64,000 nucleotides of DNA from Enterobacteriaceae bacterium (GCA_031261005.1 JAISKF010000044.1:33054-97053), one strand, 5' to 3'; positions 1 through 9,433 are shown, counted from the stretch's first letter. The notes: generated by a model not told the origin, from the sequence alone. Numbers and translations: made by a program.

Positions 1-1
1 T

Positions 2-610
2 GCGATTCAAGCGGATCAACAGAAACTCACGGAACTGAAAAAGAACGAAGCCAGCCTGAGAGACCAAATCGCTAAAGCAGAACAGGAAGCTAAAGCCAGG
101 GCCGCTCGTGAACAACGTGAAGCGGAAGCGTTAAAAGCGAAACAGCAACAAGCACAGAAATCCGGTGCAACCTATAAACCAACCGAAGAAGAGCGCTCTT
201 TAATGGCGCGTACCAGCGGGCTGGGTCGTCCTGCCGGTCAATCATTATGGCCAGTCAAAGGTCAAATCAGCCACCGCTTTGGTGAAGCATTACAAGGTGA
301 ACTGCGCTGGAAAGGTATAGTAATTAATGCACCGGAAGGCAGTGAAGTTAAAGCCATTGCCGATGGCCGCGTGCTGCTGGCTAACTGGTTGCAAGGCTAC
401 GGTTTAGTGGTGGTTGTCGAACACGGTAAAAGAGATATGAGTTTGTATGGTTACAATCAAAGCGTACTGGTCAGCGTTGGTAATCAGGTAAAAGCGGGGC
501 AGCCCATTGCACTGGTCGGCACCAGCGGCGGTCAAGGGCAGCCCGCGTTATACTTTGAAATTCGCCATCAAGGTCAAGCCGTCAATCCGCAACCGTGGCT
601 AGGAAAATAA
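2..610 (+). CDS. envC: EnvC murein hydrolase activator, C-terminal part (5' end outside window)
   Basis: The open frame runs in from the window edge and ends at a TAA at 608-610. The visible 202 residues begin with a Lys/Gln/Glu-rich coiled coil (about 60 residues) and continue into a LytM/M23 peptidase-like fold. The catalytic histidines of active M23 enzymes are missing: the usual final HxH position reads ALYFEIRHQG, and the first zinc-ligand region reads WKGIVINAPEG. This degenerate LytM is typical of EnvC, which does not cut peptidoglycan itself but activates the amidases AmiA and AmiB at the septum in the periplasm. yibQ follows directly, as in E. coli, which supports the call. An ATG at 203 lies inside the gene and is not the start. 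Confidence 0.93.
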   Translation, partial: AIQADQQKLTELKKNEASLRDQIAKAEQEAKARAAREQREAEALKAKQQQAQKSGATYKPTEEERSLMARTSGLGRPAGQSLWPVKGQISHRFGEALQGELRWKGIVINAPEGSEVKAIADGRVLLANWLQGYGLVVVVEHGKRDMSLYGYNQSVLVSVGNQVKAGQPIALVGTSGGQGQPALYFEIRHQGQAVNPQPWLGK

Positions 611-612
611 TT

Positions 613-1593
613 GTGAATCCATTAATCCGTTTATCGATTATCTTGTTTGCTCTGCTGGGTTACAGCGCTTTTGCCGCGCCCGCCAGATTAGCCATTGTGA
701 TTGATGATTTCGGTTATCGGAAAAGCAATGAAGAGCAAGTGCTGCAAATGCCTGCAGCGATCTCGGTGGCTGTTTTGCCGAATGCTCCGTTATCACAAGA
801 AATGGCGCGAAAAGCCTATCAATCAGGACATGAGATACTGATTCACATGCCGATGGCACCCCTTAGCAAACAACCGCTTGAGCGCGATACCCTGCGCCCG
901 ACGATGAGTAAAGAAGAGATCCGCCGAATTATCGCCCAGGCAATCCATAATGTTCCCCATGCTAAAGGCATGAATAATCACATGGGCAGCGCCATGACTG
1001 CTGATCTGGCAGCAATGAAGCTGGTAATGCAAACCCTCAGTCACTATCAACTTTATTTTCTCGATAGCATGACTATCGGCAGCAGTAAATCAATACTCGC
1101 AGCACAAGGTACATCAGTACAAACGGTAAAAAGAAATGTATTTCTCGATGATGATCAAAATGAAGCCGCAGTCAGCAAACAATTTAATCAGGCAGTGAAG
1201 ATGGCGCAAAAGAACGGTTCTGCGATTGCGATTGGTCATCCGCACCCGAATACCATTAAGGTTTTGCAACAGATGTTACCTAAACTACCAGCAAATGTAG
1301 TGTTAGTACCGGTTAGTGCTTTGCTGCCTTCGGCACCGCTTGTTGACTATCCGCAGCATCATGCACCAGATACCGAAAAAACTAAAAAACCGGCAACATT
1401 ACCGGATAATCAACTCGCGGCAACACAACCAATTCAGTTCGTTAATCCTTGCCCGACACAAGAATCACTGAATAAAATTAATCCGTCAGCGGCTTATAGC
1501 ACGCTAAAAAATCTGCTCGGATATTCCCCTGCTGTCTGGTCGATTTATTCTTATCTCACCTATTGCACGGTTTCCCCGCCGGTAAAACATTAA
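613..1593 (+). CDS. yibQ: YibQ, divergent polysaccharide deacetylase family protein
   Basis: The product of about 326 residues starts with a clean signal peptide (NPLIRLSIILFALLGYSAFA) followed by the LAIVIDDFGY motif and an IHMPM/NNHMGSAMT core typical of the DUF610/YibQ divergent deacetylase family. I prefer the GTG at 613 because AGGAA lies 7 bases upstream; an in-frame GTG at 595 would add six residues and overlap envC. The gene sits 2 bp after envC, the conserved arrangement. The exact reaction is not known; the family is thought to act on an envelope glycan in the periplasm. The last 70 residues, after PSAPLVDYPQ, are Pro/Thr/Lys-rich and then cysteine-containing, and look like a lineage-specific tail. 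Confidence 0.85.
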   Translation: MNPLIRLSIILFALLGYSAFAAPARLAIVIDDFGYRKSNEEQVLQMPAAISVAVLPNAPLSQEMARKAYQSGHEILIHMPMAPLSKQPLERDTLRPTMSKEEIRRIIAQAIHNVPHAKGMNNHMGSAMTADLAAMKLVMQTLSHYQLYFLDSMTIGSSKSILAAQGTSVQTVKRNVFLDDDQNEAAVSKQFNQAVKMAQKNGSAIAIGHPHPNTIKVLQQMLPKLPANVVLVPVSALLPSAPLVDYPQHHAPDTEKTKKPATLPDNQLAATQPIQFVNPCPTQESLNKINPSAAYSTLKNLLGYSPAVWSIYSYLTYCTVSPPVKH

Positions 1594-1603
1594 CCAACAA
1601 GTT

Positions 1604-1855
1604 GTGCGCGCTAATTTGAACAAACATAGCGGCTACGGTAAAATCTGTCACTTCGTGTCCAATATTGGTCAGACCTATGTTCTCTTAGCCAGAGCAACAT
1701 TTATATTCAGTGCATTTGGCGCTTTTTGGAAGTGGTATATTTTCAAAAATGGCTGGAAAGATGGCAAAGTCGGCGTAGTGACAGGAACTTACGCTGTAGC
1801 CTATAGCTTTTTGAAATACCTGAAAGCCTGGTATCAGGACGACTCCGTACTCTAA
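1604..1855 (+). pseudogene. C-terminal remnant of a family 2 glycosyltransferase
   Basis: An open stretch of 83 codons begins at a GTG without a convincing ribosome site, 10 bp after yibQ. Its second half (FGAFWKWYIFKNGWKDGKVGVV ... SFLKYLKAWYQ) aligns by eye with the C-terminus of the WaaE protein encoded at 12998-13774 ([21 protein letters not shown] ... NKYAALW). That segment is the hydrophobic tail of WaaE-type GT2 enzymes. The nucleotide-sugar-binding domain with its DDxxxD/DxD motifs is absent, so this is read as a 5'-deleted gene. The alternative is a small membrane-associated protein that arose from the relic. An ERIC element abuts the 3' end. Confidence 0.6.
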
Positions 1856-1972
1856 ATAATTCAAATTGCATCAAAACAACAAGTGAGTTTATCCCGATGA
1901 ACTTATATAAATAAGTAATTTGGGTGAGTAAATGTAGCCAACGCTGAGGCAACTTGAAGTATGATGGGTATA
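1853..1972 (+). repeat. ERIC element
   Basis: The sequence from TAAATAATTCAAATTGCA to GAAGTATGATGGGTATA follows the enterobacterial repetitive intergenic consensus throughout: AAGTGAGTTTATCCCGATGA, then AACTTATATAAATAAGTAAT, GGGTGAGTAAATGTAGCCAA and GCAACTTGAAGTATGATGGG. Length is about 120 bp against 127 for the consensus. It starts at the stop codon of the glycosyltransferase relic. ERICs are non-autonomous palindromic elements of Enterobacterales. Confidence 0.85.
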
Positions 1973-2089
1973 AAACCAACAAATAATGATCAGCCATACT
2001 TAATATCATAACGTTGGCAGCGAAAATAATATTGATGGTGTTGCATTAAGCAGCACTCGGTAAACTTTCATATTAAAAATGGTGATCCC

Positions 2090-3025
2090 ATGATTATCGT
2101 AACTGGTGGTGCTGGATTTATCGGCAGTAATATCGTTAAAGCATTAAACAAAACCGGCTATCAGGACATTCTGGTGGTTGATAACCTGAAAGACGGCACA
2201 AAATTCGCCAATTTGGTGGATTTGGAAATTGCAGATTACATCGATAAAGAAGACTTCCTGCATCATATTATTGCCGGTGATGATCTCGGTGATATTGACG
2301 CTGTATTCCATCAAGGCGCTTGCTCATCAACCACCGAATGGGACGGCAAGTATATGATGGATAATAACTATCAATACTCAAAAGATTTACTGCATTACTG
2401 CTTAGATCGCCATATTCCATTCCTTTACGCTTCCTCTGCGGCAACTTACGGCGGCCGCAGCGATAACTTTATTGAAGAGCGCCAGTATGAGCAGCCATTG
2501 AATGTTTATGGCTACTCTAAATTCCTGTTTGATCAGTATGTTCGCCAAATTCTGCCGCAAGCAGAATCACAAATTTGTGGTTTTCGTTATTTTAATGTTT
2601 ATGGTCCGCGAGAAAATCATAAAGGCAGCATGGCGAGCGTCGCTTTCCATCTCAATAATCAGATCAATAAAGGCGAGAATCCAAAGTTGTTCTCTGGTAG
2701 CGAAGGATTCAGACGCGACTTTATCTACGTCGGCGACGTCGCCAATATGAATCTATGGTTCTGGAAAGAAGGGACTTCTGGCATTTTCAACTGCGGTACG
2801 GGTCGTGCGGAATCGTTTCAGGCTGTCGCTGATGCTGTATTGGCTTTCCACAAAACAGGGCATGTGGAGTACATTCCATTCCCGGATCATCTAAAAGGTC
2901 GCTATCAATCCTATACGCAAGCTGATTTAACAAAATTAAAAGCAGCAGGCTATGATCTACCTTTTAAAACCGTGGCAGAAGGTGTGGCAGAATATATGGC
3001 TTGGTTAAATCGAGATAAAGTATAA
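2090..3025 (+). CDS. hldD: ADP-L-glycero-D-manno-heptose 6-epimerase
   Basis: This 311-residue protein matches the family length (310 in E. coli). It has the Rossmann motif GGAGFIGSN at residues 6-14, a SSAATYG segment near 115-121, and the catalytic Tyr140/Lys144 pair in VYGYSK. HldD converts ADP-D-glycero-D-manno-heptose to the L-glycero form, the donor used by WaaF and WaaC for the inner core of lipopolysaccharide. It acts in the cytoplasm. It heads the core locus and is separated from waaF by 98 bp that contain a weak hairpin. The ATG at 2090 gives the N-terminus MIIVTGG expected for the family. Confidence 0.97.
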   Translation: MIIVTGGAGFIGSNIVKALNKTGYQDILVVDNLKDGTKFANLVDLEIADYIDKEDFLHHIIAGDDLGDIDAVFHQGACSSTTEWDGKYMMDNNYQYSKDLLHYCLDRHIPFLYASSAATYGGRSDNFIEERQYEQPLNVYGYSKFLFDQYVRQILPQAESQICGFRYFNVYGPRENHKGSMASVAFHLNNQINKGENPKLFSGSEGFRRDFIYVGDVANMNLWFWKEGTSGIFNCGTGRAESFQAVADAVLAFHKTGHVEYIPFPDHLKGRYQSYTQADLTKLKAAGYDLPFKTVAEGVAEYMAWLNRDKV

Positions 3026-3049
3026 CAAGGATCACGAAACAGATTAAAA

Positions 3050-3068
3050 GCCCTCATAAATTCAGGGC
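3050..3068 (+). terminator. Weak hairpin after hldD
   Basis: GCCCT (3050-3054) pairs with AGGGC (3064-3068) across a 9-base loop and is followed by ATTTATGTTCTTTTT. It may attenuate transcription between hldD and waaF; the stem is short. Confidence 0.4.
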
Positions 3069-3123
3069 ATTTATGTTCTTTTTATAATACAAAATACAGC
3101 GATAACACCGGAGCAAAACAAGC

Positions 3124-4173
3124 ATGAAAACGCTGATTATCGGACCATCTTGGGTCGGTGACATGATGATGTCACAAAGCCTTTATCGCACATTAAAGGC
3201 GAATAATCCGGCGGTAGAAATAGAAGTTATGGCTCCGGCATGGTGTCGTCCGCTGCTTGCCAGAATGCCCGAAGTAAATAAAGCGTTACCCATGCCATTA
3301 GGACACGGGAGATTAGCTATTGGTCAGCGTTATCAGTTAGGTAAACAATTACAGGCGGAACATTATCAACAAGCGATCGTGCTGCCTAACTCACTTAAAT
3401 CTGCACTGATCCCTTTCTTTGCCCATATTCCAAAACGTACTGGCTGGCGCGGAGAAATGCGCTACGGTTTGCTAAATGATCTGCGTGTTCTGGATAAAAC
3501 CGCATTTCCTTTAATGGTGCAACGCTATGCAGCGCTTGCCTACGACAAACAGAAAATTCATAGCGCACAAGATATTCCGCAACCGATTCTCTGGCCTCAG
3601 CTCAGTGTAACGGAAACTGAAATCGCGGAGACAACAGCGCATTTCAATCTGGCAACTGATCGCCTCACGATTGGATTCTGCCCTGGCGCAGAATTCGGTC
3701 CTGCTAAACGCTGGCCGCACTATCACTATGCTGAACTGGCAAAAAAACTGATCGCACAGGGATACCAAATCGCCCTATTCGGCTCAGCTAAAGATCGTCA
3801 GGCTGGGGACGACATTACTCATGCGCTGCCAGATGAAATGCAGATTTACTGCCATAACTTAGCAGGCAATACGGAGCTGGAACAAGCGGTGATCCTTATT
3901 GCAAGCTGCGCTGCGATTGTCAGCAATGATTCAGGTCTTATGCACATTGCTGCGGCATTAAATAAGCCGCTCATCGCGCTTTATGGTCCAAGCAGCCCTG
4001 ATTTCACACCGCCGTTATCCCATCAGGCAAAAGTGATTCGTTTAATTACTGGCTATCATAAAATACGCAAAGGTGATGCACAGCAAGGCTATCATCAAAG
4101 CCTGATTGATATTCAACCAGAGCAAGTGTTGACTGAACTCAATCAATTATTAGCTAGCGGAGACAACCGATAA
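3124..4173 (+). CDS. waaF: ADP-heptose:LPS heptosyltransferase II
   Basis: The 349-residue GT9 family protein starts MKTLIIGPSWVGDMMMSQSLY, the classic WaaF N-terminus. Its C-terminal donor-binding region contains GFCPGAEFGPAKRWP and VSNDSGLMHIAAAL. WaaF adds the second L,D-heptose to the first at the inner membrane, cytoplasmic face. The stop codon overlaps the waaC start by one base (TAATG), so the two are translationally coupled. Confidence 0.97.
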   Translation: MKTLIIGPSWVGDMMMSQSLYRTLKANNPAVEIEVMAPAWCRPLLARMPEVNKALPMPLGHGRLAIGQRYQLGKQLQAEHYQQAIVLPNSLKSALIPFFAHIPKRTGWRGEMRYGLLNDLRVLDKTAFPLMVQRYAALAYDKQKIHSAQDIPQPILWPQLSVTETEIAETTAHFNLATDRLTIGFCPGAEFGPAKRWPHYHYAELAKKLIAQGYQIALFGSAKDRQAGDDITHALPDEMQIYCHNLAGNTELEQAVILIASCAAIVSNDSGLMHIAAALNKPLIALYGPSSPDFTPPLSHQAKVIRLITGYHKIRKGDAQQGYHQSLIDIQPEQVLTELNQLLASGDNR

Positions 4174-5138
4174 TGCGGGTTCTGATCGTTAAGACCTCTT
4201 CAATGGGCGATGTATTACATACACTTCCCGCATTGACTGATGCACAAACCGCACTACCGGATATTCAATTTGATTGGGTTGTTGAGGAAGGATTCGCACA
4301 GATACCAAGCTGGCATAACGCAGTTGATCGCGTTATTCCAGTGGCGATTCGCCGTTGGCGGAAGTCCTGGTTTCATGCAGAAACCCGTAAAGAACGAGCA
4401 GCATTCATCGCACAACTACAAGAACGCCAATATGATGCAGTAATTGATGCACAGGGGCTTATCAAAAGCGCCCTGCTCATTACCCGCAAAGCAAAAGGCA
4501 TCAAACACGGGCAGGATCGCCACAGCGCGCGCGAACCGCTTGCCAGTTGGTTTTATGATGTAAAACATAATATCCAGAAAAATCAACATGCTGTTGAACG
4601 TACCAGACAACTATTTGCACTTAGTCTCGGTTACCCTGTTCCAACACGAAAAGGTGATTACGCCATCGCTAGCCGTTTTCTTGCAATGCCCGCGGACGAT
4701 GCAAATCAATATCTGGTTTTTCTTCATGCCACCACACGCGATGATAAACATTGGCCGGAACAGCATTGGCGTGAACTTATCGCTCTATTGGCAAATTCTG
4801 GCTTAAAAATAAAACTCCCGTGGGGCACACCTCACGAACATCAAAGAGCAATTCGATTAGCACAAAACTTCCAACATGTTGAAATTTTGCCTAAACTATC
4901 TCTTGAGGACGTAGCAAAAATTCTCGCTGGTGCAAAAGCGGTCGTTTCCGTAGACACGGGATTAAGCCATCTCTCCGCTGCATTGGATCGCCCGAATATC
5001 ACACTGTATGGACCGACAGATCCGGGGCTAATTGGCGGGTATGGGGAGAATCAGAACCAAATATATGCCGCGGATAAAAATTTACTATCTATCGATGCTC
5101 AATCAGTAAAAGATATACTAGCAAGGTTTATATTATGA
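4173..5138 (+). CDS. waaC: ADP-heptose:LPS heptosyltransferase I
   Basis: This 321-residue GT9 enzyme starts MRVLIVKTSSMGDVLHTLPAL, diagnostic for WaaC, which attaches the first heptose to Kdo. The C-terminal segment VSVDTGLSHLSAALDRPNITLYGPTDPGLIGGYG carries the family donor-site motif. It overlaps waaF by one base and overlaps the following decayed glycosyltransferase by 4 bases. GC content falls sharply just downstream, so waaC marks the end of the conserved inner-core segment and the start of a variable outer-core segment. Confidence 0.97.
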   Translation: MRVLIVKTSSMGDVLHTLPALTDAQTALPDIQFDWVVEEGFAQIPSWHNAVDRVIPVAIRRWRKSWFHAETRKERAAFIAQLQERQYDAVIDAQGLIKSALLITRKAKGIKHGQDRHSAREPLASWFYDVKHNIQKNQHAVERTRQLFALSLGYPVPTRKGDYAIASRFLAMPADDANQYLVFLHATTRDDKHWPEQHWRELIALLANSGLKIKLPWGTPHEHQRAIRLAQNFQHVEILPKLSLEDVAKILAGAKAVVSVDTGLSHLSAALDRPNITLYGPTDPGLIGGYGENQNQIYAADKNLLSIDAQSVKDILARFIL

Positions 5139-5748
5139 AGACGCCACATGTTATTAATTTAGGTAAACCAGGCGGTGTTGAGCGTCTCTTTTTTGAATAC
5201 ATCAATAGCGAACGTGCTAAAAGTGATGAAATTTTGTGCATCGAAAATCATATTGGTGAAAAGATATTCACCCAGCTAAAAAATAAAAATATTAATTTTG
5301 TTAACCGAATTTCCTCCAGTTTTTCTGGTTCAAAACTAAAATATCTATCATTTATTAGAAAATATGCTCTAAAAAAGAAAATAGAAGAAGCTGATTCTGT
5401 TGAAAAAATAATCAACAATAGTTATCAAAATTTTAGGGGCAATTTATTTCCCCGCATTAGTAACAATTTTCAATATGAAAAATTTAAAAATAAACTAAAT
5501 ACAATATTATTAACTATTTTACACAGGAAATAAGTATGAGCACATTACAAATTATGATGATACAGATAGTTAGTGCTTATTTATTTGCTGCATTGTTAGC
5601 ATTCAACAAAAGAAGTAATGTAGTAAGACTAAATAAGCTAATATGTAATCAGAGAAATAACAAACATAAGGTTGTAGCTAAGATAAATCATAATACTTAT
5701 TCAAATATAAGTAATTTTATCATAACCAACACACCGGATCTAAAATGA
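5135..5748 (+). pseudogene. Decayed family 4 glycosyltransferase, paralogue of the next gene
   Basis: Two short frames (5135-5533 and 5536-5748) together look like a broken copy of the intact glycosyltransferase at 5745-6911. The first (MKTPHVINLGKPGGVERLFFEYINSE ... SFIRKYALKKKIEE) parallels MKRLHIIKLDGLAGTEKMLIQFVNS ... AFMRKYILRRAIEK. The second contains VSAYLFAALLAFNK ... LNKLICN, which resembles the CISASFASQRILQLKFN ... LTVSNN region that follows the acceptor domain. The stretch between them and the whole donor-binding C-terminal domain are missing. The first frame overlaps waaC by four bases, as a functional operon member would. The sequence is very AT-rich. Confidence 0.65.
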
Positions 5749-6911
5749 AACGATTACATATCATTAAGTTAGATGGATTAGCAGGTACAGAAAAGATGCT
5801 AATTCAGTTTGTTAATAGTAATATGCCTGATGGTGATGAGGATAAAATCCTCAATATCAATAATGAGCTAAGCCATCATCTATCAGGTCATTTACCAGAA
5901 AATAAAATTATTTTTCCTTATCGGATTTTTAAAAATCACATGCTGAAATACCCAGCATTTATGCGTAAATACATACTAAGACGCGCCATTGAAAAAGAAA
6001 ATCCTGACTTAATTATTGTCTGGGATCTCATTCCAAATTGGGATACCAGACCATCTTGTGGAAAAATTGTATATTACGATCATGGTAACTCATGGTTTTT
6101 TACAAAAAACACTAAAACTTTAAATTTTTTCTCCATAGTAGATGGCTGTATTTCTGCGTCTTTTGCCTCTCAAAGAATATTACAGCTAAAATTTAATTTA
6201 AAATGCCCAATTTTAACTGTTTCAAATAATATTCCACATCCATATAGAATAAAAACATTAAGAAATATCTCTGAAAAGCAAATTATTTTAGGTACTGCGT
6301 CCAGACTAGAACCCATTAAAGCAGTAGGCGTGTCTGTTCTCACTACGATGGAACTTAATAGGCGTGGTATTGATACAAAACTCTATATTGCCGGACATGG
6401 TTCACAAGAAGCAGGTCTAAAGAAATTAGTAAAAAAATTAGGCTTAGCCGATAAAGTTATATTTCTTGGCTTCCAGAAAGATATGTCTGATTTTTATCAA
6501 CTCATTGATTTTTATATTAGTAGTCCAATAACAGAGGCCTTTGGTTTATCCTGTATGGAAGCACTTTATAATGGTATTCCTGTTATATTTCCGATGATTG
6601 ATGGTCAACCAGAGGTCATAAAACATAAATATTCAGGTCTTGGTTATATTCCAACAATGTCTCTTGATAGATACTTTAAATTAACTGGATTAGAAGTTAA
6701 TTATTCCCATCAAGGATATAGTCCCGCAGAAGATAAGATGGTTGATTTAAAAGTACCATCTTATATTGATTATGCGAATGGAATAGAAAACATTATTAAA
6801 GAAAATAGTTATTTACAATATAGTAATAATGCTAAAAAATATACCAGAGAACAATGTGACTATAAACAGTTTAATTATTTATTAAAAGAAAAATTTTCTT
6901 CTTTCTTATAA
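5745..6911 (+). CDS. Family 4 glycosyltransferase, probable LPS core
   Basis: This 388-residue protein has a GT-B fold pattern: an N-terminal GLAGTEKML loop, a central substrate-domain boundary, and a C-terminal donor domain with ILGTASRLEPIKAVGV, KVIFLGFQKDMSDFYQ and SSPITEAFGLSCMEAL, the EX7E-like motif of GT4. Donor and acceptor sugars cannot be read from sequence. Its place between waaC and the O-antigen ligase points to outer-core extension. Codon use is strongly AT-biased compared with waaF/waaC, suggesting acquired material. The start at 5745 overlaps the end of the decayed paralogue. Confidence 0.8.
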   Translation: MKRLHIIKLDGLAGTEKMLIQFVNSNMPDGDEDKILNINNELSHHLSGHLPENKIIFPYRIFKNHMLKYPAFMRKYILRRAIEKENPDLIIVWDLIPNWDTRPSCGKIVYYDHGNSWFFTKNTKTLNFFSIVDGCISASFASQRILQLKFNLKCPILTVSNNIPHPYRIKTLRNISEKQIILGTASRLEPIKAVGVSVLTTMELNRRGIDTKLYIAGHGSQEAGLKKLVKKLGLADKVIFLGFQKDMSDFYQLIDFYISSPITEAFGLSCMEALYNGIPVIFPMIDGQPEVIKHKYSGLGYIPTMSLDRYFKLTGLEVNYSHQGYSPAEDKMVDLKVPSYIDYANGIENIIKENSYLQYSNNAKKYTREQCDYKQFNYLLKEKFSSFL

Positions 6912-6928
6912 AAAATGTCATGTGAATA

Positions 6929-8197
6929 ATGTTAATGATGAAAATAAAATTGAAAACAGATAATATAAAAAAATATCTAATTATACTATGTATTATGTTT
7001 ATTATGATATCAATTTCAGCTATTTTAGTTAATGAACGAATAGCAAGAATTGCATTTTTTACTGCTAGTTATATTAGTATTGCAGGTATTCTAATTGATA
7101 AAAATAACTATAAATCTTATATAAAATTGGTTCCAGTCTCTTTATTAATATTTGGATTAAGTAAAGCTATTTGGTTTTATTTTTTCCGTATTTCTTATAA
7201 TGTTGTTTCAGAAATTGATATGTATAGCGGCTATATACAATCGGGGAAAAGAATTATTTTATGCTCAATTTTGATAAGTTACTTATTGATTAACATAAAA
7301 AATCTTTCTCACAATAAGAAATTGATTAGCGCTTCATTAATAGTATCATTCATAGTTGGAACTTTTTTTTCTGTTCATCAAATAGAAGCTGGAGTATCAA
7401 GAGTAGGACTCTATACTGTTGCAACTTCAGCGGCATACATGTATTCCTGTCTTTCTCTAGTGCTAATATCTTTTTTAATTAGTTCAGGTATTAAAAATAT
7501 ATATTCATACCCTATTTCAATGATAATATTTTTAATATCTATGTTTGTAATTATCCATACTGGTACTAGAGCTGTTATGATATTTCATCCATTATTGGTT
7601 TTCATTATATTATTATTTACCAATTGGCATAATAAATATAAGACGGCTCTTTTGTTATCTGCTCTTGTTATTACTATATCAACTTCATATTTTTTTAATG
7701 GTATGATCATCAAAAAAATAAACCAGACAAAAGCTGAAGTATCGATATATGAAAAAAGTAAAGGAAACCAACCCTCCTCTCTTGGCGCTAGATTTTCCAT
7801 GTGGAATACAGGTCTGTATTCATTTTTCCAACACCCAATGGGTACGACAATGAAAGAGCGAAATAAAACAATAGAGGAATATACAAGAAATAAAAACAAA
7901 GATAAATCAGCTTTAGAATTTACCTATACTCACCTACATAATGAAATTATCGATACCCTTTCTTTACAAGGAATATTAGGGGTATTAGCTCTACTCTTCT
8001 TCTATTGTGCAATGCTGATTAAATCGATAAAAGAAAAAAATCCAATGCTACTTTCAGTCATGTTATGTTTAATCGCCTATGGATTAACAGATGTTATATT
8101 TATTAACAGAGCGATGTCACTTCTTTTCTGTTTAATGATTATTGTTTCTCTATTATTGAATAAACAGATAGTTTCAGGAAAAAAACTTTCTAACTGA
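6929..8197 (+). CDS. waaL: O-antigen ligase family membrane protein
   Basis: A 422-residue polytopic membrane protein with about ten to twelve hydrophobic segments and a large loop near residues 245-345. The loop ends in THLHNEIIDTLSLQGILG, matching the conserved H-x-H-N-E motif of the Wzy_C/WaaL superfamily. An Arg in HTGTRAVMI also fits. WaaL joins undecaprenyl-linked O-antigen to lipid A-core on the periplasmic face. Position inside the core cluster favours WaaL over the polymerase Wzy. The gene is very AT-rich (like its upstream neighbour), has a poor ribosome site, and an alternative ATG at 6935 or 6938 is possible. A strong bidirectional terminator follows. Confidence 0.75.
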   Translation: MLMMKIKLKTDNIKKYLIILCIMFIMISISAILVNERIARIAFFTASYISIAGILIDKNNYKSYIKLVPVSLLIFGLSKAIWFYFFRISYNVVSEIDMYSGYIQSGKRIILCSILISYLLINIKNLSHNKKLISASLIVSFIVGTFFSVHQIEAGVSRVGLYTVATSAAYMYSCLSLVLISFLISSGIKNIYSYPISMIIFLISMFVIIHTGTRAVMIFHPLLVFIILLFTNWHNKYKTALLLSALVITISTSYFFNGMIIKKINQTKAEVSIYEKSKGNQPSSLGARFSMWNTGLYSFFQHPMGTTMKERNKTIEEYTRNKNKDKSALEFTYTHLHNEIIDTLSLQGILGVLALLFFYCAMLIKSIKEKNPMLLSVMLCLIAYGLTDVIFINRAMSLLFCLMIIVSLLLNKQIVSGKKLSN

Positions 8198-8198
8198 T

Positions 8199-8237
8199 AA
8201 ATCGGGCTCATTTATCATAAATAAATGAGCCCGATTT
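8199..8237. terminator. Bidirectional terminator between convergent genes
   Basis: A perfect 16-bp stem (AAATCGGGCTCATTTA at 8199-8214 pairing with 8222-8237) has a 7-base loop and A/T flanks on both sides. It separates waaL from the convergent deacetylase gene. Confidence 0.85.
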
Positions 8238-8238
8238 A

Positions 8239-9198
8239 TTATCTCAAATATCCCCTATAAAACTCCCCCATCGTCATCCCTTGAGTATGTTGGCTTAGCC
8301 ACGCAAATAATTCATCAAGATCACGGTAAAGTTGTTCAATGGAAGTTTCATCTTTAAATGTTGGACTGCCACTTGGCATAAATTCGGAAGAATGAAGCAT
8401 AAACTCTACATAATTTTTACCTTCATTGAGGCACTGCTGTGCTACGTGTTTCATTTCTTCAAAATTATTGCCTTTCGGACGCAGCCAACGGGTAGATGGA
8501 GGACGTTTCTTGCCCCTAATCCCATCATAAAATTGTTTAAATGAATTATGCAAAGTGCCGTATTTCAAACGGGTACTCATTGGAATTTGTAATAGGTTAG
8601 AGTCCCCAGCTTTAGATATATCATTAAGATCCATAAAATAAGCATGATCAGGGAAATAACGATAATTACTTCCACCATTCGCTTCTGGATTACCTTTTAC
8701 TCCACTCCAATCAACGTAAGGAGTGACAGAACAATCAACCAAATAGCCAAATTCATTTAATAAATGAGCATATTGTTCGTTGAATGCCCAACGGCCAGCT
8801 CGATGGCTGACCATTTTCACGCCAAAAGTCTCCTCCAACAAATCGGTCATAGCTGCAATTTTTTGGCGCATAACATCAACAGGATATTCAATCAGATAAG
8901 GCTGATAACGATCATCATCATCAGTTAGTGCATGTAAAGGAGGGCTATTCCAGGCATGGAGATGCATACCTACTTCCCCCTGATTACGTGCAATCACATC
9001 TTTGGCGAAAGAAACATAATCCGGCGACATCGCCATTTCATAGTTCGTTAGATAGGTTGGCTTAAAACCATATTTCTCACATAGTTGCTGGAATCGACCA
9101 AGAAAATTAGCATTCTGCGTAGATATATCCTTAGTATTTACCCAAAGATTATCGCCCTCAGTATCAATAGATATAAGGAAAGCCGGTTTCTGCACCAT
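8239..9198 (-). CDS. Polysaccharide deacetylase family protein, WabN-like
   Basis: This 319-residue protein begins MVQKPAFLISIDTEGDNLWV, with the first NodB-type Asp motif (IDTEGD). It continues with MHLHAWNSPP, a metal-binding HxH motif, and VSHRAGRWAF, typical of carbohydrate esterase 4-like deacetylases. Length and setting match WabN, which in Klebsiella and Serratia removes the acetyl group from the core GlcNAc that WabH adds. The flanking plus-strand genes look like WabG and WabH. It is the only minus-strand gene inside the core locus and has its own promoter region upstream of 9198. WabN assignment is inference; the deacetylase fold is seen directly. Confidence 0.7.
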   Translation of the reverse strand: MVQKPAFLISIDTEGDNLWVNTKDISTQNANFLGRFQQLCEKYGFKPTYLTNYEMAMSPDYVSFAKDVIARNQGEVGMHLHAWNSPPLHALTDDDDRYQPYLIEYPVDVMRQKIAAMTDLLEETFGVKMVSHRAGRWAFNEQYAHLLNEFGYLVDCSVTPYVDWSGVKGNPEANGGSNYRYFPDHAYFMDLNDISKAGDSNLLQIPMSTRLKYGTLHNSFKQFYDGIRGKKRPPSTRWLRPKGNNFEEMKHVAQQCLNEGKNYVEFMLHSSEFMPSGSPTFKDETSIEQLYRDLDELFAWLSQHTQGMTMGEFYRGYLR

Positions 9199-9379
9199 AA
9201 AACCCTCGTATTCTTATCGTGAAATAACGTGTCATAAAATAGACTGCTTAATGCTACGCACACTCATCATTAGACGCAAACGAAGTCTGTATGAATGACT
9301 CATTTAGAATACGGTTGATTCATATCGTTCTATCTACCTACTGCTCTTTATTGCTTTATCGATTTGACACCAATACGGT

Positions 9380-9385
9380 TATAAT
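9380..9385 (+). promoter_or_regulatory. -10 box before the WabG-like gene
   Basis: A perfect TATAAT lies 48 bases upstream of the ATG at 9434. It overlaps the more upstream in-frame GTG at 9386, which argues against that GTG as the start. A TTGACA at 9364-9369 is too close (10-bp spacer) to be its partner; no good -35 is seen at 17 bp. Confidence 0.5.
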
Positions 9386-9433
9386 GTGAAAAATTGTCTG
9401 GTTGCAGCATATTTTTCTAAGGAATACCCGATT

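Noticed and set aside
9364..9385. TTGACA and TATAAT before the WabG-like gene as one promoter
   Set aside because: The spacer is only 10 bp, too short for sigma-70; only the -10 element is kept.
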